DNA of 64,000 bases, from assembly GCF_002197845.1 (NCBI RefSeq), contig NZ_NIDE01000014.1, forward strand, positions 496,001-560,000, read 5' to 3'. The stretch comes from Fimbriiglobus ruber (GTDB lineage Bacteria; Planctomycetota; Planctomycetia; Gemmatales; Gemmataceae). The translations under genes were made by a program, and so were the position numbers. Position 1 is the stretch's first letter; each line of letters opens with the position of its first letter. Below the pieces are notes generated by a model, which made no database searches, was not told the DNA's origin, and worked only from the letters and a program-made list of their open reading frames with translations. Below are positions 18,077 through 29,249 of this stretch, piece by piece.

Positions 18077-18457
18077 ATGACTCATTTCATAAGCGGTCAC
18101 CTCGACCTCAGTCCTGCCGAGTTCGACGCGCATTACCGTCCCGCAATCGACGAAGCGTTGGTTCGTGGAGACTCCTTTGTCGCGGGCGACGCACGCGGTG
18201 CGGACGTCTTGGCGCAGAATTATTTGCTCGGGAAGACGAACGCCGTTGTGGTCTACCACATGTTGACCGACCCAAGAAACAACGTGGGGTTTGTGGCGAT
18301 CGGGGGGTTCGAGACCGACGAGCAGCGGGACGTCCGGATGACCGCGGACTCCGACGCGGATATCGCATGGGTCCGTCCCGGCCGCCAGAAATCTGGAACG
18401 CAAAAGAATCTGGATCGTCGGAAGCGGCGGAACCCGGCTGGGGGGCAAAGTGGGTGA
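18077..18457 (+). CDS. SLOG-superfamily-like protein (YspA/DUF2493-type)
   Basis: A 126-aa protein opening MTHFISGHLDLSPAEFDAHY, followed by 'DSFVAGDARGADVLAQNYLL'. The glycine-rich 'GDARGAD' followed by a helix is the hallmark of the Rossmann-like SLOG nucleotide-binding fold (DprA, YspA, DUF2493), which binds nucleotides or nucleotide-derived ligands. The last about 25 residues are basic and probably disordered. ATG 18077 was chosen because the first beta strand starts there. It has no signal and is probably cytosolic. The exact ligand is unknown. The gene starts 75 bases after its upstream neighbour, so co-transcription is possible. Confidence 0.55.
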   Translation: MTHFISGHLDLSPAEFDAHYRPAIDEALVRGDSFVAGDARGADVLAQNYLLGKTNAVVVYHMLTDPRNNVGFVAIGGFETDEQRDVRMTADSDADIAWVRPGRQKSGTQKNLDRRKRRNPAGGQSG

Positions 18458-18503
18458 GGCTCAGTCAACACCGCCCGCCCTTCGCGTGCTGGTCGCGGAA
18501 GAC

Positions 18504-18572
18504 ACCGGCCGAAGCCGGGACTCCAACACCGGGCCCAACGGCTTTGAGGTTGGAGTCCCGGCTTCAGCCGGT
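18504..18572. repeat. Long inverted repeat (REP/MITE-like hairpin)
   Basis: Arms of 24 bases (18504-18527 and 18549-18572) match at 23 of 24 positions around a 21-base loop; the core is GAAGCCGGGACTCCAAC. It lies between a plus-strand stop and a minus-strand stop, so it could serve as a bidirectional terminator. The sequence looks like a dispersed repeat. Confidence 0.65.
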
Positions 18573-18655
18573 CTTTCGTGGCTATCTACCACCAACAATT
18601 TCGCCCCACACTGTATGACAGGATGTTGCGATGTTGCGGGCGGAGCCCGATCGGA

Positions 18656-19747
18656 TTATCTGACCCCGGGGGTCTTGTCCGCCTTGGCGCCCGGTTCGAC
18701 GACGCGGGCGGTGACGAGGACGAGTGTTACCGTCCGCCCCGCTTTGCCGTCCTTGTTCACGGTCTGGGCGGTGACGACCCGGCCCGGCGGGATGGTCAAC
18801 GTCGTGGTCAGGGTCGAGCTGTCGAACGCCGGGTACTCGTCCCCGCTTTCGGGCGCTTTGAGCCCGGAGTCGTTCAGATTCAAATCCACGACGACGGCGT
18901 TCTCCGTCACGGCACGGGCGGTCGCTTTAATCGTCGTTCCGGACTGGTGGTAGGAAATCGACCGCTGGACGCGGGCGCCGATCCCGGGCCCGCCGCCCGC
19001 CGCCCGGCCACCCCCGCCCGGTCCCCCCGGGCCGTCTTTCGCCGCGGGACCGCCACCGGCGAAGCCACCGCCGGTTACACCCCGGCCAGCACCGCCGGCG
19101 CCCGCCCCCGCACGATTCCCTGGCCCGGCCGTTCCGGCACCCGCGCCCCGCGTCACGGAGCCGTCGGGATTGATACTCGCCGGCCCGTCGCCGGCCCCGC
19201 CGCCGAAGGGACCGCCCGCCACGATCGTGGTGCCGGTGACGTACGGCCTGTTGCCGCCGCTGGTCACCGAGGTCGGCAGGCCTTCGGTGGTCGTCAATTT
19301 GAACCGCTGGACGGACGCGCCTTTGCCCAGCGCGTCCAGTTTCGCCGTCAATTCCGCGGCCGGCCCCGCGAGGTCGGGAGCCGCCTGATCACCGCCGTCG
19401 CCCTTCTTCTGAACGATCTCGGCCAGGACGACTTCGACCTCGATCGTCTTCGGCCGCTGGTCGAGTTCGCCGAGGAGCTTGCCCAGGTCGGCGACGGTGC
19501 CCGGACTGCTGCCACTGATGAGCAGGTGGTTGCTGCCCGGGACCACTGAGATTTTGGCGCGGCCCTGGAAGTGGGCGCCGACGGCTTCGGCCAGGGCGGC
19601 CGGGTCGACGTTCCGGACCGTGTACAGGCTGCTGGGCGTGGACGAAGACGCGGTGGCGTCGGGTTTGTTGGGCCGCTGGGCGTGGCCCACCGTCGGCTGA
19701 GCCAGCAGGGCGCCGAGGGTGGCCAGGGCTGCGATGCGCTTGATCAT
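18656..19747 (-). CDS. Exported secretin-N-domain-like protein
   Basis: A 363-aa protein with a signal peptide (MIKRIAALATLGALLAQPTV). Residues about 40-115 match a secretin N1/N2-type domain ('LYTVRNVDPAALAEAVGAHF', 'ISVVPGSNHLLISG', 'DLGKLLGELDQRPKTIEVEV', 'VLAEIVQKKG'), as in GspD/PilQ. A long glycine/alanine-rich stretch follows. The last about 100 residues ('GTTIKATARAVTENAVVVDL') echo the start of a secretin beta region, but the length is far short of a full pore-forming barrel. ATG 19745-19747 sits at the signal peptide. The gene lies just downstream of a DUF1559 gene on the same strand, which fits a pseudopilin/secretin-type surface apparatus. Confidence 0.7.
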   Translation of the reverse strand: MIKRIAALATLGALLAQPTVGHAQRPNKPDATASSSTPSSLYTVRNVDPAALAEAVGAHFQGRAKISVVPGSNHLLISGSSPGTVADLGKLLGELDQRPKTIEVEVVLAEIVQKKGDGGDQAAPDLAGPAAELTAKLDALGKGASVQRFKLTTTEGLPTSVTSGGNRPYVTGTTIVAGGPFGGGAGDGPASINPDGSVTRGAGAGTAGPGNRAGAGAGGAGRGVTGGGFAGGGPAAKDGPGGPGGGGRAAGGGPGIGARVQRSISYHQSGTTIKATARAVTENAVVVDLNLNDSGLKAPESGDEYPAFDSSTLTTTLTIPPGRVVTAQTVNKDGKAGRTVTLVLVTARVVEPGAKADKTPGVR

Positions 19748-19982
19748 GGAGCCGTGATCTCCGGAAGAGGAACTCCACATGAGGAACGAGACCCGCTGTC
19801 GTCTCGCGGACTCACGTTAACCGAATGACGGATGTTCCGCAATTTGCCTGTAACCCGCTTTCCTCTGGCTCTCATCTTCGCGTGCCGGTGGGTCGCCACT
19901 TTCTTTCGCCCGTTCAATCGGCTACGGTCAACGACATCGTCTCGCAAAAGGAACTCGCCAAGAAGGATATCGCGGGCAAGCG

Positions 19983-21026
19983 TCAGTAACTCGGGTCGGC
20001 GATCACTTCGCCGCCGGCGCGGGTGGCCAGGGCCGTCCACGTGGCCGGCTGGACGCCGTTCGCGACGAACCGGACCGACCCGTCGGCGAGGAGGACGTTG
20101 ACCCCGCCGGTGTGGTTGCTCCGGGCTGCCTTGAACCCGACCGCGGTGTACTGCTGCTGGCCGGGGACCGACAGGTTGGCCACGCAGTCGTAGGTCGCGG
20201 GGTTGGGTGTGTAGAAGTGGTTGTAGCTGGCGCAGCGGATCTCGCCGGTCGCCCACAAGTAGCCGCGCTGCTGATCCTGGTTCCACAGATTCGCTCCGGC
20301 GCAAGCGGCCGGCGTGAGCGGCGGGGGGACATTCGCGTACACCTTCCGCGGGTCGCCGGGGATCGGGCCGGACGCCATCGTGGGGCCGTCGCCCAGCGTA
20401 CTCTCGGAAAACGCGGCCGTGTTCGAGAGGCCGTCGGTGATCTCGTTGAAGGTGCCGTTGACCGCCGCGCGGAAGATCCCGTCGGCGTCCCACGGCGAGC
20501 CGTAGGGCGGGCCGCCCGACGTGGCGCCGGAGCCGATGCACGCCCCATAGTTGACCGGCCCGAAAATGGGCACGCCATACCCACCGCAGAGGGGCGTCAT
20601 CTTGTCGCTCGGGCAGAGGAAGATTTTAACCGTCTGTTGCACCGCGAACTGGTTGTCGGGCAAGATGTTCAGCGTCGGCAGGGTAAACATCGGCTCGTCG
20701 AGATTCATCTGGTTGTAGATCGCCGTTTGTTCCAAGTTCGGGCTCAGCTGGGCCAGCACGCTCCAGGAGTAGAAATACGCGGGCACGACGCCGACGTAGG
20801 GCGGCTTGGGCGTGGCCGGGAACACCGACGGGAGGTTCCCTTGCGCACTTTGGTAGTTGTGAAGGGCCAGGCCGAGTTGTTTGAGGTTGTTCTGGCAGCT
20901 GGCCCGGGCGGCGGCTTCGCGGACCTTTTGCACGGCCGGCAGGAGGAGCCCGATCAGGATCGCGATGATCGCGATCACCACCAGCAACTCGATCAGCGTG
21001 AACGCGCGGCGAGTGCGCAAAAGCAT
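19983..21026 (-). CDS. DUF1559 prepilin-like protein
   Basis: A 347-aa protein starting [20 protein letters not shown], with a very short basic leader, the prepilin methylation motif, and [20 protein letters not shown]. The H-x9-DG pattern appears near the C-terminus ('[20 protein letters not shown]') and the protein ends [10 protein letters not shown]. It is expected to be processed by a prepilin peptidase and displayed at the envelope. The secretin-like gene (18656-19747) follows after 235 bases on the same strand; the divergent neighbour is the 1512-aa surface protein. Confidence 0.93.
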   Translation of the reverse strand: MLLRTRRAFTLIELLVVIAIIAILIGLLLPAVQKVREAAARASCQNNLKQLGLALHNYQSAQGNLPSVFPATPKPPYVGVVPAYFYSWSVLAQLSPNLEQTAIYNQMNLDEPMFTLPTLNILPDNQFAVQQTVKIFLCPSDKMTPLCGGYGVPIFGPVNYGACIGSGATSGGPPYGSPWDADGIFRAAVNGTFNEITDGLSNTAAFSESTLGDGPTMASGPIPGDPRKVYANVPPPLTPAACAGANLWNQDQQRGYLWATGEIRCASYNHFYTPNPATYDCVANLSVPGQQQYTAVGFKAARSNHTGGVNVLLADGSVRFVANGVQPATWTALATRAGGEVIADPSY

Positions 21027-21454
21027 GCCTCCAAAAACTTGTTGCGGCAGGGGACGGGATCTGCGGGGCGTAACTCAAGTCAGGAAAACAATTCAGAATA
21101 CCCAAAAACCCCAATTTCACACCGCAAAATATCTTGACGTCTGCCCTGTACTCATTACATCAACTACCGTCCACGATACAAGTTCTTGCCGCTAAATTGA
21201 GCCCGCCGAGTGATCGTGTGCGAATAAGCCTTCCCATGTGCCCGAACTGGGGGCTCGTCATTCTCACTCCCAACCCGCATGCCGGTCCGCAACTTGCAGT
21301 GGGCGTGTTATTTCCGACTGGACGCCCCTTCCAGTAACATTCGTGGTCGATGGCTGTTGACCTTGCCGGTGACGAATGGCGGATCGAACGAGACGCAAGC
21401 CGGTCTTTCTGAATCCACAACTTTGAGCCGACACCAAAAATAAGGAGTGCCGGA
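21027..21454. other. Divergent intergenic region
   Basis: About 430 bases separating the start of a DUF1559 gene (minus) and the start of a large surface protein (plus), so two promoters are expected. I see no clear motif. The bases just before the plus-strand start read ATAAGGAGTGCCGGA, giving a good AAGGAG ribosome site. Confidence 0.6.
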
Positions 21455-24400
21455 ATGCTCGGACGAAAGTTCACCTCTCTCGCCTCATTCGTATCTCGCG
21501 CTACCCGCAAGCGGGTTCGCCAGATCGTTCGGCGGCCGCTCGGGATCGAAGCCCTCGAATCCCGCCTGGTCCCCACGGCGTACACGTGGTCTCAAACCGC
21601 CGCAGGGACGTTCGCCTGGAATGATGCCGCGAACTGGGGCGGGGCCGGGTTCCCGAACGCCGCGGGCGACGTCGCGAACGTCACCTCCGCGCTGGCCGGC
21701 AACGAAACGATCAACTTGACCGTGCCCATCACCGTCGGCAGTTTGACCGTCGGCTCGTCCGCGGCGGCCGGCGCCTTCACGATCGCGGCCGGCGGCGGCA
21801 CGCTGACCTTCCAGGACCCCTCCGGGGCGGCCTCGCTCACCGAATCGGCCGACGGCGGCGACACGATCAACGCCCCCATTACCGTCGCCAGCAACCTGAC
21901 GGTGAACACGATCGCGGCGGCCCCCCTCACGGTCATCGGCGGGATCGCCAACGGGACGAATTCGCTGACCGTGGCGGGGACGGGAACGCTCGTTTACAAC
22001 GGGACGGCGTCCGGCTCCGGGCCGGTGACGGTTAACGCGGGCGCCGAGCTGGCGGGCACCGGGTCCGTCGCCCAGGCGGCCGCGCCGTTGATCGCCACGT
22101 CGTACTTCGACAGCGCGGTCTACGAGTTCGATTCCAGCACCGGGGCGATCAAGGCCACCCTGGTGGCGCCGTACACGTCCTCCCTGCTGTCCGGCCCGTC
22201 GGGCGCGACGATCGGGCCGGACGGGAACCTGTACATCAGCAGCCAAAGCAACAACGCCATTCTCGAATACAATTTCAGCACCCAGGCACTCACCACCTTC
22301 ATTCCGTCGACGACCCTGCAGCCGATCGCGACCGCGAACACCGACACCAACTTCGCTCCGGCCGGCCTGCGGTTCGACTCGACTGGCAACCTGTACGTCA
22401 GCCTGAACGGCGGCCAGTCGGCTTCGTCCGGCGGGGCGGTGGTCCGCTTCAGCACCGCCATGGTCGGCGGCGAATTGACCTACGGCGGGACGGCCACGAC
22501 CATCGCCACGGGCCTGATCCAACCGACCGGCCTGGCGTTCGGCACGGCCGCCGGCGACACCAACAACCTGTACGTGAGCAGCACCGCGATCGTCATGGTC
22601 GGCGGCTCGCCGACGGGCGAAGGGGAGGTGTCCAAGATCACCAACGCTCCGGCGGTGGCGACCGCGTCCACGCCCACCGTGTTCGTTCAGCCGGGGAGCG
22701 GCGGGTTGAACTCGGCCGCGGGGCTCGCCTGGGGGCCGGGCGGCCTGCTCTACGTGGTCGACCTGGGGGCGACCTCGTTCCAGGGCAACGTCCTGGCGTA
22801 CAACCCGGACGGCTCGTTCGACAAGATCCTGACGCCGACCGGGACGGGCCAGGCCGGAAACCTCTTGAACCAGTTCCCGTCGGACATCGCGTTCGACACC
22901 GCGGGGCACTTCCTGACGGCGAACCTGGGGCCGAGCTACCCGCCCGCACTGGCCGGATCGATCAACCAGTACAACGACGACGGCACCTTCGACCAAGCCA
23001 TCGTGCAGAGCAGCCAGTTCCCCAGCACGGGGACGAGCGGCCAGTCCGGCGTCTCGCCGTCCCAACTGGCGCTGCTCTCCGCCCCCTCCCTCACCGTCAA
23101 CGGCACGCTCACCCCGGGCGGGGCCACGACCCCCGGCGCCCTGGCCGCGGGCGACGTGAACTTCGCCGCCACGGGCACGTTCGCCGTGACGATCAAGGGG
23201 ACCACGGCCGGGACCGGGTACAGCCAACTCACCTCGACGGGAACAGTCAACCTGAACGGCGCCGCCCTGACGGGCACCGTCTCGGGTACGGTGACGCCGG
23301 GCAGCCAGTACGACATCATTTCTTCGAAGAACGCGGTCGTCGGGACGTTCAACGGCGCCGCCGAGGGAAGCACGATGACGCTGGACGGCCAGCCCTTCTC
23401 GATCACTTACGTCGGCGGAACGTCCGACCACGACGTCGTGCTGACCGCCCTCTCCGCGCCGGCGATCACGAGCGCGAACGCCGCCACCTTCTTCACCGGC
23501 GGCCCCAACACCTTCACAGTGACGGCGACCGGGAGCCCCGCCTCGACGTTCACCGAGACCGGGGCCCTCCCGGCCGGCGTCACGCTGTCATCCGCGGGCG
23601 TCCTGAGCGGCACCCCGACGGCGACCGGGGCGTTCCCGATCACCATTACCGCCAGCAATGGCGTCGGGACGCCCGCCACGCAGTCGTTTACCCTGACGGT
23701 CAATGCGGGCGTGGCGCCGGCGATCACGAGTACGAACACCGCCACCTTCCAGACCGGCACGGTCGGCGTGTTCACGGTCACGGCGACCGGGAGCCCGACC
23801 CCGACGTTCACCGAAACCGGGGCTCTTCCCGCGGGCGTCACGCTCTCCTCGGCGGGCGTACTCAGCGGCAACACCACGACGGCGGGAACGTTCCCGATCA
23901 CCATCACCGCCTCCAACGGCGTCACCCCCGACGCCACCCAGACGTTCACCCTGACCGTCGGCACCGCCCCGACCATCACCAGCGCGGACGCCGCCACGTT
24001 CGCGACCGGCACGACCAACACCTTCACGGCGACGGCGACCGGCAGCCCGACCCCGACGTTCACCGAGACCGGAACCCTCCCGGCCGGCGTCACCTTCTCG
24101 AACGGTGTCTTGAGCGGGACGCCGACGGCGGCCGGGACGTTCCCGATCACCATCACCGCCACCAACGGCATCGGGACGGACGCGACCCAGTCGTTCACCC
24201 TGACCGTCGGCACCGCCCCGACGATTACCAGCGCTGACAACACCGGGTTCGGCACCGGGACGGCCGGCACCTTCACGGTGACGGCGACCGGCACCCCGGC
24301 CCCGACGTTCACCGAGACCGGGGCTCTGCCCGCGGGCGTCACCTTCACGTCGGCCGGCGTCCTGAGTGGCACGCCGACGGCGGCCGGGACGTTCCCGATC

Positions 24401-25993
24401 ACCATCACCGCCACCAACGGCATCGGGACGGACGCGACGCAGTCGTTCACTCTGACCGTCGGGACTCCGCCGGCCATCACCAGCGCGAGCAGCACCACCT
24501 TCGCGACCGGGACGGCCGGCACCTTTACGGTGACGGCGACCGGCACCCCGGCCCCGACGTTCACCGAGACCGGGGCTCTTCCCGCGGGCGTCACCTTCAC
24601 GTCGGCCGGCGTCCTGAGTGGGACGCCGACTGTTGCCGGGTCGTTCCCGATCACCGTCACCGCCACCAACGGCGCCGGGCCGGACGCGACGCAGTCGTTC
24701 ACCCTGACCGTCGGGACCGCCCCGACGATTACCAGCGCGAACGCCGTCTCGTTCACGTTCGGCGCGACCAGCGCGTTCTCGGTGACGGCGACCGGCAGCC
24801 CGACCCCGACGATTACCGAGACCGGCACCCTGCCGGGCGGCGTTACCTTTTCCAACGGCGTCCTGAGCGGGACGCCGACGGCGACCGGGTCGTTCCCGAT
24901 CACCCTCTCCGCCAGCAACGGCATCGGGACGCCCGCCACGCAGACGTTTACCCTGACGGTGAACGGCAACGGCCTCGAGACCAATCTGGTCGTCAGCGGG
25001 CTGACCGACGGTACGGCCACCCTGTACCAGACGAACGCGAGCGGGCAGTACGCGTCGTCGACGGTCCTCAACCCGTTCGCGGACCTCGGGGTGGTGGTCC
25101 GGACGGCGACCGCGGACGTGAACGGGGACGGCATCCCGGACACGATCTTCGTCACCGGCCCCGGCACCCCGGTCCGCTTCGCGATCGTCTCGGGCGCGGA
25201 CAACCACACCCTCCTGGTCGGGCCGACAGCCCCGTTCGGCGGCAGCGAGGACTTCACCGGCGGCGCGTTCGTGGCCGCCGGGGATATTGAGGACGACGGC
25301 CGGGCCGACTTCGTCTTCACGCCCGACGAAGGGGGCGGAGCCCGGGTGACTGTCTTCGCCCTGACCCCGACCGGCCTGTCTACCCGCGCGGACTTCTTCG
25401 GGATCGCCGACCCGAACTTCCGCGGCGGGGCGCGGGTCGCGGTGGGGGACGTGAACGGGGACGGGACGCCGGACATCGTGGTGGCCGCCGGGTTCGGCGG
25501 CGGCCCGCGGGTCGCGATCTTCGACGGGAAGAGCATCACGAGCGGCACGCCGACCCGCCTGGTGCCCGACTTCTTCGCGTTCCCGGGGGCGGACGCCACG
25601 AACCTGCGGAACGGCGTCTACGTGGCCGCCGGCGACGTCAACGGCGACGGCAGCGCGGACCTGATCTTCGGCGGCGGCGACGGCGGCGCCCCGCACGTCC
25701 TGGTGCTCGACGGCAGGACGCTCGTCACGGACGGCGTGACGCAAGCCGAGACGGACCCGCTGGCCAACTTCTTCGTCAACAGCGACACGACGAGCCGCGG
25801 CGGCATCCGGGTGGCGGCCAAGGCGACCGTCGGGAGCGAGGACGCGAGTGTGGTCGTCGGGAGCGGGGCCGGTTTGACCAGCCAGGTTCGCGTTTACCCC
25901 GGGTCGACGCTGACCCCGAGCGGCGAGCCGCCGGTGTCCCAAACCCTCGACCCGTTCGGCGAAACCCTCGCCGACGGCGTGTACGTCGGGTAG
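21455..25993 (+). CDS. Giant secreted protein with putative-Ig and FG-GAP repeats
   Basis: A 1512-aa protein. The N-terminus is long, basic and ends in '[17 protein letters not shown]'; the 'LE(S/D)R.VP' motif marks the start of many large exported planctomycete proteins. Next is an autotransporter-like pattern ('[20 protein letters not shown]'), then a beta-propeller-like or NHL-like region (about residues 210-520). Six tandem putative-Ig repeats of about 85 residues follow at about 665-1168, each with '(G/T)LPAGVT(L/F)' and 'GVLSGTPTA'. The C-terminal 340 residues contain FG-GAP/VCBS units with Ca-binding DxNxDG sites ('[14 protein letters not shown]', '[17 protein letters not shown]'). It ends in GVYVG. 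A surface adhesin or structural role is inferred. Confidence 0.85.
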   Translation: MLGRKFTSLASFVSRATRKRVRQIVRRPLGIEALESRLVPTAYTWSQTAAGTFAWNDAANWGGAGFPNAAGDVANVTSALAGNETINLTVPITVGSLTVGSSAAAGAFTIAAGGGTLTFQDPSGAASLTESADGGDTINAPITVASNLTVNTIAAAPLTVIGGIANGTNSLTVAGTGTLVYNGTASGSGPVTVNAGAELAGTGSVAQAAAPLIATSYFDSAVYEFDSSTGAIKATLVAPYTSSLLSGPSGATIGPDGNLYISSQSNNAILEYNFSTQALTTFIPSTTLQPIATANTDTNFAPAGLRFDSTGNLYVSLNGGQSASSGGAVVRFSTAMVGGELTYGGTATTIATGLIQPTGLAFGTAAGDTNNLYVSSTAIVMVGGSPTGEGEVSKITNAPAVATASTPTVFVQPGSGGLNSAAGLAWGPGGLLYVVDLGATSFQGNVLAYNPDGSFDKILTPTGTGQAGNLLNQFPSDIAFDTAGHFLTANLGPSYPPALAGSINQYNDDGTFDQAIVQSSQFPSTGTSGQSGVSPSQLALLSAPSLTVNGTLTPGGATTPGALAAGDVNFAATGTFAVTIKGTTAGTGYSQLTSTGTVNLNGAALTGTVSGTVTPGSQYDIISSKNAVVGTFNGAAEGSTMTLDGQPFSITYVGGTSDHDVVLTALSAPAITSANAATFFTGGPNTFTVTATGSPASTFTETGALPAGVTLSSAGVLSGTPTATGAFPITITASNGVGTPATQSFTLTVNAGVAPAITSTNTATFQTGTVGVFTVTATGSPTPTFTETGALPAGVTLSSAGVLSGNTTTAGTFPITITASNGVTPDATQTFTLTVGTAPTITSADAATFATGTTNTFTATATGSPTPTFTETGTLPAGVTFSNGVLSGTPTAAGTFPITITATNGIGTDATQSFTLTVGTAPTITSADNTGFGTGTAGTFTVTATGTPAPTFTETGALPAGVTFTSAGVLSGTPTAAGTFPITITATNGIGTDATQSFTLTVGTPPAITSASSTTFATGTAGTFTVTATGTPAPTFTETGALPAGVTFTSAGVLSGTPTVAGSFPITVTATNGAGPDATQSFTLTVGTAPTITSANAVSFTFGATSAFSVTATGSPTPTITETGTLPGGVTFSNGVLSGTPTATGSFPITLSASNGIGTPATQTFTLTVNGNGLETNLVVSGLTDGTATLYQTNASGQYASSTVLNPFADLGVVVRTATADVNGDGIPDTIFVTGPGTPVRFAIVSGADNHTLLVGPTAPFGGSEDFTGGAFVAAGDIEDDGRADFVFTPDEGGGARVTVFALTPTGLSTRADFFGIADPNFRGGARVAVGDVNGDGTPDIVVAAGFGGGPRVAIFDGKSITSGTPTRLVPDFFAFPGADATNLRNGVYVAAGDVNGDGSADLIFGGGDGGAPHVLVLDGRTLVTDGVTQAETDPLANFFVNSDTTSRGGIRVAAKATVGSEDASVVVGSGAGLTSQVRVYPGSTLTPSGEPPVSQTLDPFGETLADGVYVG

Positions 25994-26291
25994 TCGATCC
26001 GTCACGGGCGATCGGCAAGTGAATTGTTCCCTCAAAGCAGCCCCGCAAATGCGGGGCTGTCTCGTTGGCGGAGGTGGTCAGATCGTGACCACACTCGCTC
26101 CTGAATTAGCCACCATTCGAAGATGGCACTGCCGGAGCAGCCGGCAAATGGCCGCAATTCCAGGCCCCTTACTCTTCCCCGCGATGGCGGCGCGCGATTT
26201 GCGATCGCCGACCACACCTGCCCAGCGATTGCCCACCCGCCTTGGCCGCATCGCCCGTTGCTCATCAGACGTTCTGGATTTGGAAGCCTCC
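25994..26291. other. Intergenic region with a terminator
   Basis: About 300 bases between the giant protein and the interrupted DUF1559 gene. It contains a hairpin at 26038-26059. The upstream extension of the downstream open frame lacks a domain before 26292 and is treated as noncoding. Confidence 0.6.
26038..26059 (+). terminator. Hairpin after the giant surface protein
   Basis: A 9-bp perfect GC stem CAGCCCCGC/GCGGGGCTG with an AAAT loop, followed by TCTCGTT. It lies 44 bases past the stop codon at 25993. Confidence 0.7.
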
Positions 26292-26327
26292 ATGCCCCAC
26301 CGTGTTCGCCCCGCGTTTACCTTGATT

Positions 26328-26359
<32 letters not shown>

Positions 26360-26915
26360 CCTGATCGGTCTGTTGTTACCGGCGGTCCAGAAAGTCCGCG
26401 ACGCCGCCGCCCGGGTGAAGTGCCAGAATAACCTCAAACAGATCGGCCTCGCCCTCCATAATTACGAGTCCACGAACAACACGTTCCCCGCGGCCGAAAC
26501 TTATCCCGTCCCGGTTACGGGGAATTTGTCGATTCACGTTCAGATCATGCCCTACGTCGAGCAGGGCAACCTCCAGGCTCAATACCAGGCGGCCGTGCTG
26601 GCCAGTTCGTCGACGGCCAGCAATTCCGCCGCGGCCCAGGCGCTCATCTCGCTGTACGTTTGCCCGAGCGACCCGAACGTGCAGGCCGTCGGCGACGGTA
26701 CGGACGCGAGCGGCAACCCGGTGGTCAAGTACCCGATCACCTACGGCTTCAACTACGGGACGTGGTTCATCTACGACTGGACCCTGCGGCAGGGCGGCAA
26801 CGGGGCATTCGTGGTCAACGCCCCGCAGAGTCCGACCGCGTTCACGGACGGCCTGAGCAACACGCTGGCGGCGGCCGAGGTGAAGGCCCAGAAGTTGTCC
26901 GGCGGCGCGAAGGCG

Positions 26916-26924
26916 GCGGTCGGC
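26916..26924. repeat. Target-site duplication, left copy
   Basis: GCGGTCGGC lies immediately before the left terminal repeat. It is identical to 28629-28637. Confidence 0.9.
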
Positions 26925-28628
26925 TAGGCTGATCGGAAGTTGGGCTTGTCGCGGATTATTCGCGCGATTCTACTTCCGGGAACTGTTTCCCGCTTGTCGG
27001 GCACGAGGCTCGCATGGCAACCGCAACGGCATTCCACACCCCGCCCCGGATTCTGATCCCCAAACTGGTCCGCTCGCGGGACGCCTGGAAAGCGAAAGCG
27101 GCCGCCCGCAAAGCCGAACAGAAAGCCTTGACCATCCGCGTCCGGGATCTCGTCGCGTCCCGCCAACGTCATCGTCAGCGGGCCGAGGACCTGCAACAGC
27201 GGGTCGACCACCTGCAACAACGGGTCGACCACCTCGAACAGGAAGTCGCCCGGTATCGCCCGGATGGGGCCGACGCGGGCGATGTCGCGCCCCCCAAAAA
27301 GATTTGTCCCCCCGCGGCGGCCAATACCCCGTCGCCGTCATCGGTCTCGCCGTCGCCCTCGTCCGGCAGGCCGGGTTGTCGTTCCGCGGAACGGCCGCCG
27401 CGCTGGCCGTCGTGGCCGCCGCCGGGCCGACCGCCCTGGACACCGACCGGACGCCGTGCCCGACCACCGTCCGGTCGTGGGTCGTCCGACTCGGGTACGC
27501 CCACCTCACGCGCCCCCTGGCCCACGACCACTCGTGGGCGTGGCTGATCGACCACACCCTCCAGATCGGTCACCAGAAATTGTTCGCCATCTTTGGCATC
27601 CCACTCGATCAGGTGCCGTTCGGGGTCCGCCCCCTCCCGTTGGCTGATGTGCATCTCCTGGCCCTGGTTCCGATGGCCACCACGAACCGCGCGCAGGTCG
27701 CCACCGCGCTGGCCGACGCGGTCGCCCGGACCGGGCCGCCGCGGCAGATCGTGTCCGACGGGGCGACCGAATGGCGGGCCGGCATTCAGGACTTCCGGGT
27801 CCGGTATCCGGACACCGTCGGGGTGGCGGACGTGACCCACGTCGCGGCTAACCTGCTCAAGCACTACTGGGAGGGCGATCCCCAGTGGGCGGCGTTCACC
27901 CGCCAGATGGCGGCCACCGCGGCGGCGATTCGCCAGACCCGGTCGGCGCACCTGATGGCCCCAACGTTGCGGGCTCGGGGACGGTACCTGAGTGTGGCCG
28001 CGTTCGTCCGGTTCGGCCCGTTCGTTCTGCGGAAGTTGCAGGCCGCGGAACCGGATGCGGACGTGGTGGCGCACTACGGGTGGGTGGCCGGGTACGCGGC
28101 GGCGCTGCCGGTCTGGGCCGACCAACACGCGCTGGCCCAGGCGACCGTCCGGGTGGTCCGGGTCGAGGGGTTCGGCGCCCGGACCCCGGCCCTGGTCGCC
28201 GAGGCGTGGGAACCGTTGGCGACCCGCGACCATCCGACCACGGAACGCTTGCGGAACCGGTTGCGGGCGTACGTCGGTCGGGAGACCCGGGCGGCCCACC
28301 CGGGCGAACGGCTGGTCGGGAGTACGGAGATCGTGGAATCCGCGTTCGGGGTTCTCAAGCGCTTGTCCGGGGACCAATCGGCCAGTGGGTTGACGGGGTT
28401 GAGCGTGGGGTTGGGGGCCATGATCGGGACGACTACCCCGGAGCAGATCCAGGGCGACCTCGAGCGGGTTCCCGAGAAGGTCGTTCAGACGTGGGCGAAA
28501 CAGATGTTCGGGTCGACGGTCCAGTGGCTACGGCGGAAGTTCCTCGGGACCGACTCGGCCCCGGGAAAAACCGTACCAGATCCGGGATGAACCCGAAACC
28601 ACGGCCAGCCTGACTTCCGATCAGCCTA
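26925..28628 (+). mobile_element. Insertion sequence, 1704 bp, unclassified DDE family
   Basis: It is bounded by perfect 16-bp inverted repeats TAGGCTGATCGGAAGT (26925-26940) and its complement (28613-28628); imperfect similarity continues to about 30 bp. The flanks carry a 9-base direct repeat. It contains a two-phase transposase gene. The element lies in the same orientation as the disrupted DUF1559 gene. I cannot assign it to a named IS family; ISNCY-like is a guess from the C-terminal motif. Confidence 0.93.
27014..28590 (+). CDS. Transposase made by probable -1 programmed frameshift
   Basis: The first frame (27014 to a slip site near 27296-27301) encodes about 96 residues: a basic N-terminus and a coiled coil ('QQRVDHLQQRVDHLEQEVAR'). 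The second frame, one base back, runs from there to 28590 for about 430 residues. At the overlap, zero-frame codons CCC AAA AAG end in AAAAAG, a standard -1 slip tract; slipping joins PPKK to DLSPRGGQYPVAVIG. The product would be about 525 aa. Possible catalytic acids: Asp in 'QIVSDGATEW', Asp in 'GVADVTHVAANLLKHYWEGD' and Glu in 'GSTEIVESAFGVLKRLSGDQ'. The family is not recognised with confidence. It mobilises the surrounding element. Confidence 0.8.
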
Positions 28629-28637
28629 GCGGTCGGC
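28629..28637. repeat. Target-site duplication, right copy
   Basis: GCGGTCGGC lies immediately after the right terminal repeat. It matches 26916-26924. Confidence 0.9.
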
Positions 28638-29249
28638 TATTATCGCAACGGCAACAAGCCGAGTACCGCGGCCTCCCCGCCGCCCGCGAGCGCGGCCGCG
28701 CTGGTCGGCAACTACTGCTCCGGCGGCTCGGTCAACAACAACCTGCACCTGAACTATTACAGCGCCCTGGTGCAGCAAGCCGGTTTCACCGCCGCCTTCA
28801 CCCCGAACACGCTCGTGCCGTACCCCTACACCGACGGCAACACGTACGACATCGACTTCGTCTCCAACGGCGAGTCCGCGACGGCCGCCGGCTACACCTA
28901 CGCCGCCGTCACCTCGCGGAGCTTCCACACCGGCGGCGTGAACGTCCTGCTGATGGACGGCTCCGTCCGCTTCGCCAGCAACAGCATCTCGATCACGACC
29001 TGGCAGGCGATCAGCTCTCGCGCCGGCGGCGAGGTTCTGGGCAGCGACTTTTAGGCCTTAAACAAGCGGGTTTTCTTACACATTTTGCACATTGATTCAG
29101 CCGACGAACTCCCCCGGAGCCCGCCGTGGGTGGGGCCTGTTGCACGACACGATGGCTGATCCGGCCCGGCCTCCTCCCTTCCACCCCGTGGCGCGATCGG
29201 CGTGGTCGCGGATCGGGACATCCGGATCCCGATGTCGGTTCGCCCGGCC

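Noticed and set aside
23407-26035. Very long minus-strand frames opposite the giant surface protein
   Set aside because: They arise because the repetitive GC-rich Ig repeats keep the complementary phases open; composition is Arg/Gly/Val repeats without domain.
29040-29092. GCGGGTTTTCTTACACATTTTGC compared with the dispersed repeat
   Set aside because: Only a short, partial resemblance to the spacer at 63801; it lacks the core and a partner at 80 bases.
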